DNA of 64,000 nt from an uncultured Myxococcales bacterium (GTDB taxonomy: Bacteria > Myxococcota_A > UBA9042): NCBI GenBank assembly GCA_903919145.1, contig CAIXGW010000041.1, positions 1 to 64,000 on the forward strand, in the 5' to 3' direction. Shown piece after piece: positions 42,743-51,042 of this stretch. Under the pieces are notes generated by a model, which did not search any database, was not told the DNA's origin, and was given only the letters and a program-made list of their open reading frames with translations. Every line of letters begins with the position of its first letter. Position 1 is the first letter of the stretch. A program made the position numbers and the translations under genes.

Positions 42743-44089
42743 ATGCCATCATTGCAGTTTCCCCTACAGGAGAGCTTGTATGCCGAGCACCTGAGTGTGC
42801 TTCAGCGCGGCTATGAGCGAGTACTGGAACAGCACGGCTACGCATGCGCAGTGGTCCTGAGCGGTCAGCCCTTGCGCAAGTCCATGGCAGATGACCAGTA
42901 CTGGCCGCTGCGCATCACCCCGCACTTTGCCCACTGGCTGCCCCTGCAGTCGCCTGGCTGTGCGCTGGTGGTGCAGGCTGGGCAGCGCCCGCGGCTGTTG
43001 TGGTGGCAGTGCGCCGATTTCTGGGAGGGGCCGCCAGAGCCCGCGTCGCTGCTGTGGCGCGAACACCTGACGGTAGAGACCTACACCGACGCCGAGCACC
43101 TGCTGCGCCAGCTGCCGCGCCCTGCCGCGCTGTGGCTGGGAGACGACCGCGAGCTGGCCACCCTGGGGGACCCGGACCCCGACGCCGAGCGCCGACTGCG
43201 GGCCGTCAGGGATCTGGACGAGCTGCGGGTTCACAAAACCCCCTACGAAGTCGAGTGTTTGGTCCACGCCAATGCCCGCGCGGCGGCCGGGCACCAGCGG
43301 GTGCGGCTGGCCTTTGCCAGTGGCGACTGCAGCGAGCTGGACCTGCACCTGCAGTACTTGTTGGCTACCTCTCAAGATGATCCAGAGACCCCTTACAAGA
43401 ACATCGTGGCGCTGGGCCACCACGCCGCCACCTTGCACCACGTGGCCTATGGCAAGCGCCCGGGCCAAGCGCAGTCTCTGCTGCTGGATGCCGGCGCCAC
43501 GTTTCTGGGCTATCACGCAGACATTACCAGAACTTGGATCAAGGGAGACGGCGCGGCCGCCGATGTGTTTCGGGCCCTCATCGACGGCGTAGAGCGTCTG
43601 CAGCTGGCCCTCTGCGACGGCGCCACCGCCGGCCGCAACTATCAGGACCTGCACGATCAGGCCCACCTGCACATCGGCGTCTTGCTGCGCGACCTTGGGA
43701 TCGTGCACAGCTCGGCCGAAGAGAGCGTAGCCAAAGAGGTGACGTTCGCCCTGTTTCCCCATGGCCTGGGCCACTCTCTGGGCCTGCAGACCCATGACGT
43801 GGCCTGTGCCCGCATCCGCCCCCGCGCCGACAACCCGTACCTGCGCACGACCCGCCTGATCGAGCCGGGCATGGCCCTGACCGTCGAGCCGGGCGTCTAC
43901 TTCATTGACGCTCTGCTGCAGCCGCTGCGCCACGGCCCACAGGCGGCGCTGCTCAACTGGCCGCTGCTGCAGGCGCTGGCGCCCTTTGGCGGGGTCCGCA
44001 TCGAAGACGACTTGATCATCGGCAGCGGCCCTCAGGGCTTGCGCAACCTGACCCGAGAGGTCCTGCCCCAGGGCGGCGGCGCGGCCTGA
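42743..44089 (+). CDS. Xaa-Pro dipeptidase-like M24 metallopeptidase
   Basis: A 448-residue pita-bread-fold peptidase. The five metal ligands of M24 enzymes are visible: Asp in SLLLDAGATF, Asp in YHADITRTW, His in FALFPHGLGHSLGLQTHD, Glu in ALTVEPGVYF and Glu in GGVRIEDDLII. The N-terminal domain (residues 1-150) and length match bacterial PepQ, which cleaves Xaa-Pro dipeptides and can hydrolyse organophosphates. ACAGGAG lies well upstream of ATG 42743 and just before a second in-frame start candidate near residue 12, so the exact start is unsure. Probably monocistronic. Confidence 0.88.
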   Translation: MPSLQFPLQESLYAEHLSVLQRGYERVLEQHGYACAVVLSGQPLRKSMADDQYWPLRITPHFAHWLPLQSPGCALVVQAGQRPRLLWWQCADFWEGPPEPASLLWREHLTVETYTDAEHLLRQLPRPAALWLGDDRELATLGDPDPDAERRLRAVRDLDELRVHKTPYEVECLVHANARAAAGHQRVRLAFASGDCSELDLHLQYLLATSQDDPETPYKNIVALGHHAATLHHVAYGKRPGQAQSLLLDAGATFLGYHADITRTWIKGDGAAADVFRALIDGVERLQLALCDGATAGRNYQDLHDQAHLHIGVLLRDLGIVHSSAEESVAKEVTFALFPHGLGHSLGLQTHDVACARIRPRADNPYLRTTRLIEPGMALTVEPGVYFIDALLQPLRHGPQAALLNWPLLQALAPFGGVRIEDDLIIGSGPQGLRNLTREVLPQGGGAA

Positions 44090-44152
44090 CCGCGGTCTGG
44101 GCGGTTGAGTCAGCAATTTTGAGCAATTGCAAACGGATTGCGGCAAGAGCCC

Positions 44153-46117
44153 TTAGGCCGTGCCATGGCGCAGCTGCAGCCACATCTTCTCGGAACGCTG
44201 CTGCAGCTCTGCCAGGTTGTCCACGCCGCGCTGGTAGAGGTGGTCCAGCATTTGCTCGGCGTAGGCGGTGCTGGCCTGGCGTTCGCGCACCAGCTCGGCC
44301 ATCTGCTGCTCCAGGCCTTCTTGCAGCACTCCGCAGTTCACGTCGATGGCCACGTACTGGTCGACCTTGGGCCGCGGCCGCCGTCGCCCGCCAAACCGGA
44401 CTTCCAGCGCCTGCCGCCACTGGACCAGCGCCTCGATGACGGGCAGCGTCAGGCCGGGCAGGCCGACAAGGCGATCGCGCTCCACGTCGGCGGCCGTCTG
44501 AATCTGCCTGAGCAGCAAAGTCTTCTTGCGGTCCTGGGTCACTGCAGGGGGCAGATCGGCTTGCAGCAGGGGCACTTGCTCCAGCGCTTGCTGCAGCGCC
44601 GGGTCAATGGCATCGCGCTCCAGCTTGTCGATCTCTTGCTGGCGACGGGCCACCATGCCCAAGTGCCGGTCGGTCAGCAAGCTGAAGGCTTCGGCGATCT
44701 GCCGGTCGCGGGCGCGGTGCTGATAGGCCTCGGCCCGCCACAAGTCGCCGTGGTGGACCACCGTTTCCAAGCGAGTCTGCAGGTCCTGCACGGCATTTTG
44801 CCACGGCTTGAGCCGCCCGCGCTGCCACAGAACGCCGGCCACCCACACGCCAATGCCTGGGCCCAGCAGCGCCTTGGCTGACCAGCCGCTGTCCTGCGCC
44901 AGAAACGCAGTGCCGCTCAGCGCCATCAGCCCGCCCAACACCCTGACGTAGTAGCTGGGCACGTGGGCCGGCGGGTCGTGGCGGATCACCCGCTGCGCCA
45001 GCGCCAGCACCTGCTCTTGGCCCAGCGGCTGCTCATAGACAGTGGGATCGGGCGGCGCTGCCGTCGTTGCCATGGCGCGGCACAGCTCTTCCAGGACGTC
45101 GGTCCGAGGCGCCCAAGTGGAGACGTACTGATCGCGACCAGCCCGCGCAAAATACGCGTAGTGCAGGCTCGCTTCAATCTGGCACCACGGGCAGCGCGAT
45201 GCCCCTTTGGGGACGGCATGGGCGTCTTCGACCGGGCAGGTCTCCAGCTCTTCGGCAAAGGACAGCAGGTGCTGCAGCCACTGCTGCGGAGACGGCCGGC
45301 CCTCTTCTGCGCCCTCTGCACCAAAGGCCAGCAAGAAGCTTTGCTGGATCGCCCCAGGTGCTGCCGTCATGGGCAGCAGGTGCGGCAGGCGCTGGGCCAC
45401 CTGCGGGTAGTCGAATTCGCTTGCGGCAATGGCCGCACCCAGGTCGCCGGCCAGACCGCCCGAGAAGGGGTGGCGACCCATAAACACCAGCTTGAACAGC
45501 AGCACGGCCAAGCCAAAGCGGTCATGGTTGGGTGTGCGGACGACCTGCGAGAAGCGCACGCCCTGCAGCTCTGGCGGGGTGTAGTCAGCCACGCCCACGC
45601 CGGTCAGGTAAACGCGCTCGCCCTGGCGAATCTGAAAGGAGTCGGCATCCACCAGCCACGGCCGGCCCAGGCCGTCCAGCAGCAGGTTGCGCTCGTTGAC
45701 GTCGCCGACTACCACCCCGTGGGTGTGCAGCCCGGCAAAGATCCGGGCGCACTGGGCTGCCACCTCGACCAGGGTTCGCCAGCTGGCCTTGGGAAAAGTC
45801 TGCTTGCGCTGTTCTGGGTTATAGAGTTCGTGCACCGGGTGCTGGCTGGCCAGGCGCGTCATCACAAAGCCGCGCACCCGTCCCTCTTGGTCGCGCAGAA
45901 TTCTCTGGGGCCAGGCGCACTGTTCGGCCAGCTCTGGGGCGCGCCGCAGCAGCTGCACCATCCAGCTCAGCTTGTCGACGCGCTCTTGGCCAGGCATTTC
46001 GGTGTAGATCTTGGCAGCCAGCGTCGGCTCGCCAGCGACGGCGTGGACAAAGCCTTCGCCGCCGCGGCCAATCTCGGCGGCCAGCTCGATGCGCCGTTCG
46101 CCGTCATGCAGCTGCAT
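44153..46117 (-). CDS. YegI-type protein kinase with HhH tail (TerY-P triad kinase)
   Basis: A 654-residue kinase. The kinase core covers residues 1-290: G-loop IGRGGEGFVHAV, catalytic lysine in LAAKIYTE, catalytic loop HGVVVGDVNERNLLLD, and a DFG equivalent LVDADSFQI. A CX2C-type segment (SRCPWCQIE) follows, then two hydrophobic helices around residue 400, a coiled-coil-like region and a helix-hairpin-helix-like stretch RLVGLPGLTLPVIEAL near residue 560. This is the layout of E. coli YegI and of kinases in TerY-associated triads. The ATG lies inside the PP2C gene's last codons (14-bp overlap). Partners are the next two genes. Confidence 0.82.
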   Translation of the reverse strand: MQLHDGERRIELAAEIGRGGEGFVHAVAGEPTLAAKIYTEMPGQERVDKLSWMVQLLRRAPELAEQCAWPQRILRDQEGRVRGFVMTRLASQHPVHELYNPEQRKQTFPKASWRTLVEVAAQCARIFAGLHTHGVVVGDVNERNLLLDGLGRPWLVDADSFQIRQGERVYLTGVGVADYTPPELQGVRFSQVVRTPNHDRFGLAVLLFKLVFMGRHPFSGGLAGDLGAAIAASEFDYPQVAQRLPHLLPMTAAPGAIQQSFLLAFGAEGAEEGRPSPQQWLQHLLSFAEELETCPVEDAHAVPKGASRCPWCQIEASLHYAYFARAGRDQYVSTWAPRTDVLEELCRAMATTAAPPDPTVYEQPLGQEQVLALAQRVIRHDPPAHVPSYYVRVLGGLMALSGTAFLAQDSGWSAKALLGPGIGVWVAGVLWQRGRLKPWQNAVQDLQTRLETVVHHGDLWRAEAYQHRARDRQIAEAFSLLTDRHLGMVARRQQEIDKLERDAIDPALQQALEQVPLLQADLPPAVTQDRKKTLLLRQIQTAADVERDRLVGLPGLTLPVIEALVQWRQALEVRFGGRRRPRPKVDQYVAIDVNCGVLQEGLEQQMAELVRERQASTAYAEQMLDHLYQRGVDNLAELQQRSEKMWLQLRHGTA

Positions 46118-46991
46118 GCCCGTCTCCGTGGCCGGTGGCTTTGCGCGGCCCTGGGGACTTGCGCACCGCCAGGATCAGGCTGACGTCGTCGTCGGTGCGC
46201 TCGGCGACACGAGGCGAGGCCAAGAACGCCTGCAGGTGCACCAAGAGCTGCTGGGGCTGTGCGCGGCGCAATTCGGCCGACAATCCCTCAAAGAACGGCG
46301 AGAACGCCTGCTGGCGCGCCAGGTCAAGACCCAGCGGCAGCAGGCCATCGGTCAGCAGGGCCACAGCGCCGGCGCGGGCCATGGTCCGCTCGCTCCACTG
46401 CACCCGGTCGTCGCTCAAGAAGTGGGTGCTGTTGGCGTATTCGCCGCGGGCCGGCCACAGAGCGATCTGCCAAGCCCCTGGGCGAGCGCGCTGGGGCCAC
46501 AGCGCCGCGGCCCCGTCGCCGACCTGCACGATCCAGGTCCAGCCGGGGCCGGCGACCAGGCAGGTCAGGGTCGTGGCCAGCTCGCGCACCGGCAGCTCTC
46601 TGGCTTGCGCTGCAGCCACCACCGCTTGCTTGGCTGCCTGCACCACGGCGGCGCCGTCCAGCCCGCGGTCGCGCCGCGCCGTGCGCTGGCTGCGGCTCTC
46701 CAGGGCTTCTCTGCACGCTGCTACAGCGGCGGCCACGGCGACCTGACTGCCCACCGCACCGGCGCTGGCGCTGCCGGCGCCATCGCCACAAGCGGCGATG
46801 AGCCAGACACTGCGGCCGTGGCGCCACTGTTCGACGGCGACTGCGTCATCGCAGCCGCGGGTGCCCTTGCGGCTGCCCGCCACCGCGGCGGCCAGGGCAG
46901 CCCAGTGATCGGTGGCCAAGGCGCAGTCGCCTGCTACGGGTTGGGGGGCGGCGGCGCCCGCTCCGCCTGTTGCGGCTACACCTTGCGTCAT
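46104..46991 (-). CDS. PP2C-type serine/threonine phosphatase
   Basis: A 295-residue phosphatase of the PPM/PP2C fold. Metal-binding blocks are VWLIAACGDGAGSASAGAVGS (DGxG), WIVQVGDGAAALW, AVALLTDGLLPLG and ERTDDDVSLILAV, which are the conserved Asp positions in order. The start at 46991 shares one base with the VWA gene's stop in TGATG, so it is preferred to the ORF-track start 33 codons upstream. Together with the kinase and VWA protein it forms the phosphatase of a TerY-P-like triad and would reverse the kinase's phosphorylation. Confidence 0.85.
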   Translation of the reverse strand: MTQGVAATGGAGAAAPQPVAGDCALATDHWAALAAAVAGSRKGTRGCDDAVAVEQWRHGRSVWLIAACGDGAGSASAGAVGSQVAVAAAVAACREALESRSQRTARRDRGLDGAAVVQAAKQAVVAAAQARELPVRELATTLTCLVAGPGWTWIVQVGDGAAALWPQRARPGAWQIALWPARGEYANSTHFLSDDRVQWSERTMARAGAVALLTDGLLPLGLDLARQQAFSPFFEGLSAELRRAQPQQLLVHLQAFLASPRVAERTDDDVSLILAVRKSPGPRKATGHGDGHAAA

Positions 46992-47662
46992 CAGACCTTG
47001 GCCCAACCTTCTGGCCCAGAGGGGTTGGCCAGGGGCACTTCTTCGCTGGTGGCCGAATGCGAGACGGACTTGAGCGAGTTGGACAGCCACTGGAACATCT
47101 CGCGAAACATCAGGCCGCGCAGCTGCAGGGGCTGGCGCACGGCGATCTGCCGCAGCACTTCAAAGTTGGCCTCGCCGACGCCCACGGCAAACACCGCAGC
47201 CTGCTTAGAGTTCTCTACGTCTCTCACCAAGTGGATGGCGGCATGCCAGTCGTCGTTGGGCTCGCCGTCGGTGAGCATGAATACCCACGGACGGTAGTAG
47301 GAGACGCCGTTGCCGCGGTAGACCTGCTTGCGGGCCGTCAGCAGCTCCAGCGAAGTGGCAATGGCGCTGCCCATGGGCGTCAGCCCTTCGGCCTGCAGGC
47401 GCGGCGGCTCAAAGTGCTCAATTGTGGTGAAGTCGCAGGCCAGCTTGACGCTACCGCCAAAGGTGACCACCGCGACCTCCACCCGCTTGCGCGCCAGCGG
47501 ATCGCCAAGTAATTCCTCGCGGAATTGCGCCAGGCCCTTCTGCAGCTCCTGCAGTCGCTGGCCGGCCATCGACGCCGAGCAGTCCAGCACCAGCACGCAG
47601 GGGCAGCGCGGCTCTGGATTGGCGGCGAATTCAACGGCGCCAAAGGGTGTTGACTGGCTCAT
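46991..47662 (-). CDS. TerY-like VWA-domain protein
   Basis: A 223-residue single-domain von Willebrand factor A protein. The MIDAS residues are present: DCSASMAG (DxSxS), GLTPMGSAI (Thr) and FMLTDGEPNDDW (Asp). The start at 47662 is set by the perfect site CAGGAGG; the ORF-track start 64 codons upstream is in non-coding sequence. The N-terminus MSQSTPFGAVEFAANPEPRC resembles TerY/YegL proteins, which are assumed to assemble metal-dependent complexes. First gene of the kinase-phosphatase-VWA operon. Confidence 0.85.
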   Translation of the reverse strand: MSQSTPFGAVEFAANPEPRCPCVLVLDCSASMAGQRLQELQKGLAQFREELLGDPLARKRVEVAVVTFGGSVKLACDFTTIEHFEPPRLQAEGLTPMGSAIATSLELLTARKQVYRGNGVSYYRPWVFMLTDGEPNDDWHAAIHLVRDVENSKQAAVFAVGVGEANFEVLRQIAVRQPLQLRGLMFREMFQWLSNSLKSVSHSATSEEVPLANPSGPEGWAKV

Positions 47663-47819
47663 GAACCTCCTGAACAGCGGCCACCCCAGCGTGGCACGCC
47701 GCGCTACCGTAGCAGGGTCGGCCACAAAATCCAGCAAACCCCAGTGGCCATGGGGCAACGGCATGGCGCTTGACCGGCGATCGCCAGCGTGCAACGCTGC
47801 AAGCCGTGGAGGGAAGACG

Positions 47820-48926
47820 ATGCACGCGCCAGGGTGGCCCGCGGCTTGCAGCACTTGCTGGTCCCAGCGGGCGCGCAGCGCGTTGGCCTGCTGGCTGGTG
47901 ATGGTCGCTTCAGCGTGCGCAGAGCCTGTCGAAAACGGCTTTCTGGCACCGCGCCGCAGCTATCCCGATGAGCCACCTAGCGGCGCCGCCCTGCGGCTGG
48001 AGCGCTCTGAGTTGCCGCCGGGCAAGACCAAGCTGCGGCTGGGGATTACCCCATTTGAGTCCGACGAGCGCACCCGCGCCGACCTGGCGCCCTTGGCCAA
48101 GATGATCGGCGATATGCTCGGCGTACCTCTGGAGATCGAGCCGGCAGCGAGCTATGAGTCGCTGGTCCAAGCCATCAGCAAGGGCGAGACCGACATCGCT
48201 CTGCTGTCTCCGGTCTCCTACATCCGCGCCCGGATTCAGCAACCCAGGCTGCAACTGGTGGCGCGGGTGATCTCGCAGGGCGTGGCCGAGTACGCCTCGT
48301 TTATCGTGGTGCGAGCCGAAGATCCGGCCCAGGGCTTGGCCGATCTGCAGGGCCGGCGCATGGCCTGGGTCGACCGCATTTCGGCCTCAGGGTTCATCTA
48401 TCCGCTGGCCGCCTTCCGCCGCGTCGGCCTGAATCCAGAGAAACTATTCAAAAGCCAGCGGTTCTACGGCACCCATGAGGCGGCGCTGCAAGCCGTCTTG
48501 AGCGGCGATGCCGATGCGTGCGCGGTGGCGTCCGGCACCTTCGAGCGGCTGGTCAGCACCCAGGGCTCTGACCACCAGCGCACGGCCCTGCGAATTTTGC
48601 ACAAGAGCGGCCGAATTCCTTTTGACGCCCTTGTGGTTTCCGCTGACCTGTCAGCCGACAGCGCCCGGCGCATTGGCTGGGCTTTTCGCAACGTGTCTTC
48701 GCGCACGCCAGCAGGCAGAGAAGTGCTGGCCCGAACCTGGGGCTGGCGCGGCTGGGTACCCTCTGACGATGCTACGTACAACGGCGCGCGCGCGCTGATC
48801 AATGAGGCAGAGGCTCTGTCAGTCGCAGCGCTGCCTCCGGCGGCGCCCGCCGCTGAACCGGCGGTTCCAGGGCCTGCCGGCCTGGCCCCGCTAGCCCAGC
48901 CCAAGGCGGCCACCCGTGTTCACTAG
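47820..48926 (+). CDS. PhnD-like periplasmic binding lipoprotein
   Basis: A 368-residue binding protein of the phosphate/phosphite/phosphonate (PhnD) type. The ATG at 47820 follows GGAGGGAAGACG. A signal peptide ends in the lipobox VASAC (about Cys31). The mature protein begins a typical domain: LRLGITPFESDERTRADLAPLAKMI, LGVPLEIEPAASYESLVQAI, GETDIALLSPVSYI, LQGRRMAWVDRISASGFIYPLAAF and HEAALQAVLSGDADACAVASG. No permease or ATPase genes are adjacent. The stop overlaps the start of a membrane diguanylate cyclase by 11 bases, so it probably acts as a sensor input rather than in uptake. Confidence 0.82.
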   Translation: MHAPGWPAACSTCWSQRARSALACWLVMVASACAEPVENGFLAPRRSYPDEPPSGAALRLERSELPPGKTKLRLGITPFESDERTRADLAPLAKMIGDMLGVPLEIEPAASYESLVQAISKGETDIALLSPVSYIRARIQQPRLQLVARVISQGVAEYASFIVVRAEDPAQGLADLQGRRMAWVDRISASGFIYPLAAFRRVGLNPEKLFKSQRFYGTHEAALQAVLSGDADACAVASGTFERLVSTQGSDHQRTALRILHKSGRIPFDALVVSADLSADSARRIGWAFRNVSSRTPAGREVLARTWGWRGWVPSDDATYNGARALINEAEALSVAALPPAAPAAEPAVPGPAGLAPLAQPKAATRVH

Positions 48927-50328
48927 CCTGCTCAAGCCGCGGGGACGCAAGCTTGCGCGCCGGTTGGCGTTTTGGGTGGCGCTAGGCTGGCTGGTCATTA
49001 TTGTGCCGGCGGGTTCCCTGGGGCTGGCCTCGGTCGCCCTCAACTACCGCGCCGAAGCAGTAGAGCGCGCCGCAGCAACGCTGTCTGCCCTGGCCAGTCC
49101 CACCGCCCTGACGCTGGCCGACTATGCGCTAGAACGGCTAGACAACATCATGACCGACGCCATTTCCCCCGCTGAGTCGGAAGTGCGCCTGCTGGACGTC
49201 TCGGTGCTGGACGCCGAGGGCCGGGTCGTTGGCAGCTCTACAGACCAGCTCAAGCTGCCCGCGGTCGGCAGCCATCACCCAGCCCTGCTTGAGCGCTTTG
49301 CCATTCAAGCCATGGCCTCTCGCCAGCCGGTGTGGCAGCGCCTGCCTCTGACGGCCGACGAAGCGCCGCTGCTGGTGTCGATGCCGGTCGTGTCGGGGCT
49401 GCGCTGGGGCACCCTGATTGGCGTCTTTGATCTGCAGGCCCTAGAGCACCGCCTGCTGAGGTCGCTGGTGGTTCTGCTGTGCGCCACCTTGGGCATTGCC
49501 GTGTTGCTGGCGGGCGTCGTCTACGCGACCTTGACCCGGCTGGCGGTGCGGCCGCTTGAGCACCTTTCGCGGGTCGCGGCGGCCGTGCAAGCGGGCCAGC
49601 GCGACGTGCGGCTGCTGTGGAAACGCGGCGACGAACTGGGGACTGTGGCCAGTAGTTTTGACCACATGGTCGACTCCCTAGAGGCCCATGCAGACGAGCT
49701 GGAGCGCAAAGTGGCCGAGCGTTCTGCCGAAGTCCAGGCCAAGAACCGCGACCTGCAGGCCATGAACCAGCGGTTGGAGCTGGCTGTCTCTGAGCTGGAC
49801 CGGATCGCCCACCTGGACCCGCTGACGCAGGTGGCCAATCGCCGCTCGCTGGCCGGGACGCTGGAGCTGGTGGCCCGACGCCCAGACCGGCCGTGGACGG
49901 TGCTGATGTGCGATCTGGACCGTTTCAAGCGGATCAACGACACCTTTGGCCACGGCGTCGGCGACCTGGTCCTGCGCGAGCTGGCCAATGTCCTTAAAGA
50001 CGGGCTGCGCGGCGCCGACCAGCTGATTCGCTATGGCGGCGAAGAGTTTGTGGCGCTGCTGCCCAATACCAGCGATCTCAGAGCTGTAGACGTGGCAGAG
50101 CGGCTGCGCCGCGCCGTCGCGGCCTGCGATTTCGAAGCGGCGTGTTCTGCGGCGGTGGGTCCATTGACCGTTAGCATTGGCGTGGCTTCGTCACCGGTGG
50201 ATGCCCAGGATCCAGAAACCATCATGAAGCTTGCGGATCGCGCCATGTACGTCGCCAAGGCCGGCGGCCGCAATCGGGTGGTGCGCTGGAGCACCGACCT
50301 GGACGCCGTGCCCGCCGGCGACGCTTGA
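48916..50328 (+). CDS. membrane diguanylate cyclase (sensor-HAMP-GGDEF)
   Basis: A 470-residue protein. TM1 (FWVALGWLVIIVPAGSLGLASVAL) and TM2 (LLRSLVVLLCATLGIAVLLAGVVYATL) flank a periplasmic sensor domain of about 130 residues containing VSVLDAEGRVVGSS, a Cache-like strand pattern. HAMP and a coiled coil follow (residues 210-285). The GGDEF domain has HLDPLTQVANRR, CDLDRFKRINDTFGHGVGD and RYGGEEFVALLP (active GGEEF), with an RxxD inhibitory site (RGAD) five residues before it. It should synthesise c-di-GMP with product feedback. Start is a GTG overlapping the PhnD-like gene. Confidence 0.9.
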   Translation: MFTSLLKPRGRKLARRLAFWVALGWLVIIVPAGSLGLASVALNYRAEAVERAAATLSALASPTALTLADYALERLDNIMTDAISPAESEVRLLDVSVLDAEGRVVGSSTDQLKLPAVGSHHPALLERFAIQAMASRQPVWQRLPLTADEAPLLVSMPVVSGLRWGTLIGVFDLQALEHRLLRSLVVLLCATLGIAVLLAGVVYATLTRLAVRPLEHLSRVAAAVQAGQRDVRLLWKRGDELGTVASSFDHMVDSLEAHADELERKVAERSAEVQAKNRDLQAMNQRLELAVSELDRIAHLDPLTQVANRRSLAGTLELVARRPDRPWTVLMCDLDRFKRINDTFGHGVGDLVLRELANVLKDGLRGADQLIRYGGEEFVALLPNTSDLRAVDVAERLRRAVAACDFEAACSAAVGPLTVSIGVASSPVDAQDPETIMKLADRAMYVAKAGGRNRVVRWSTDLDAVPAGDA

Positions 50329-50352
50329 CAGCGGTCCATCTCGGACTATTTT
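50325..50352 (+). promoter_or_regulatory. sigma-70-type promoter for sodB
   Basis: TTGACA (50325-50330, overlapping the stop of the cyclase gene), 16-bp spacer, TATTTT (50347-50352), about 30 bp before the sodB ATG. Confidence 0.55.
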
Positions 50353-50358
50353 GGTCCG
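50342..50358. promoter_or_regulatory. IscR-type operator candidate at sodB
   Basis: CGGACTATTTTGGTCCG, an inverted repeat (CGGAC/GTCCG) that overlaps the -10 box. It fits GACTRWWWYAGTC, the core of the IscR type-1 site, except for one base, and shares CGGACTANNNTGGTC with the isc promoter at 61410. Confidence 0.55.
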
Positions 50359-50380
50359 CCTAACCTCTTTGGAGTTCATC

Positions 50381-50965
50381 ATGGCCTTTACCCAACCCGC
50401 TCTGCCCTACGCCAAGAATGCCCTGGCGCCGTACCTGACTGAAGAGCAGATTGAATTCCACTATGGCAAGCACCACGCCGCCTACTTCACCAACCTGAAC
50501 AACCTGGTGGCCGGCAAGCCCGAAGAGCAGAAGTCGCTGGAAGAGCTGATCCTCACCGGCAGCGGCGGCGTGTTCAACAACGCCGCCCAGGCGTGGAACC
50601 ACACGTTCTACTGGAACTGCATGGCTCCAGGCGCCGGCGGCGCCCCCTCGGGCGCGCTGGCTGCGGCGATCGACCGCGATTTTGGCAGCTTTGATGCATT
50701 CAAAGACGCGTTCAGCAAGGCGTCAGTTGGGGTGTTTGGCTCAGGTTGGTGCTGGCTGGCCAAGAACGCAGAGGGCAAGCTGGTCATCCACCCGTCACAG
50801 GGCCCCGCGGACCTGCCCATGAAGCACGGCCTGACCGCCATCCTGACCGTCGATGTGTGGGAGCACGCCTACTACATCGACTACAAGAACCTGCGCGCCA
50901 AATTTGTCGAAGGGTTTTGGGGCGTGGTCAACTGGCAGTTCGCCTCCGCCAATTTTGGCGGCTGA
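50381..50965 (+). CDS. sodB: Fe/Mn superoxide dismutase
   Basis: A 194-residue superoxide dismutase of the Fe type. Metal ligands are His27 (EFHYGKHHAAY), His74 (AQAWNHTFYWN), and the Asp/His pair in DVWEHAYYIDY. The AQAWNHTFYW segment and GSGWCWLAKNAEG agree with FeSOD more than MnSOD. TTGGAGTTCATC precedes the ATG, and the ORF-track start 50 codons upstream lies inside the cyclase gene. It has its own promoter with an IscR-like operator, matching a role in protecting Fe-S clusters from superoxide. Confidence 0.93.
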   Translation: MAFTQPALPYAKNALAPYLTEEQIEFHYGKHHAAYFTNLNNLVAGKPEEQKSLEELILTGSGGVFNNAAQAWNHTFYWNCMAPGAGGAPSGALAAAIDRDFGSFDAFKDAFSKASVGVFGSGWCWLAKNAEGKLVIHPSQGPADLPMKHGLTAILTVDVWEHAYYIDYKNLRAKFVEGFWGVVNWQFASANFGG

Positions 50966-51042
50966 GCCAGCTCGCACCGATAGCGCGGCAGCCCCGCCTG
51001 GAAGTTGGTGCTTCCAGCGGGTGGCTGCTGCTTGAGTCTGCC

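Noticed and set aside
42498-42794. 98-residue ORF across type-B copy B3
   Set aside because: Begins inside another gene's frame and has no ribosome site; kept only as an observation about the repeat.
44153-47662. Calling the kinase-PP2C-VWA operon a tellurite-resistance system
   Set aside because: No TerB, TerC, TerD or TerZ gene is present; only the phospho-signalling triad can be supported.
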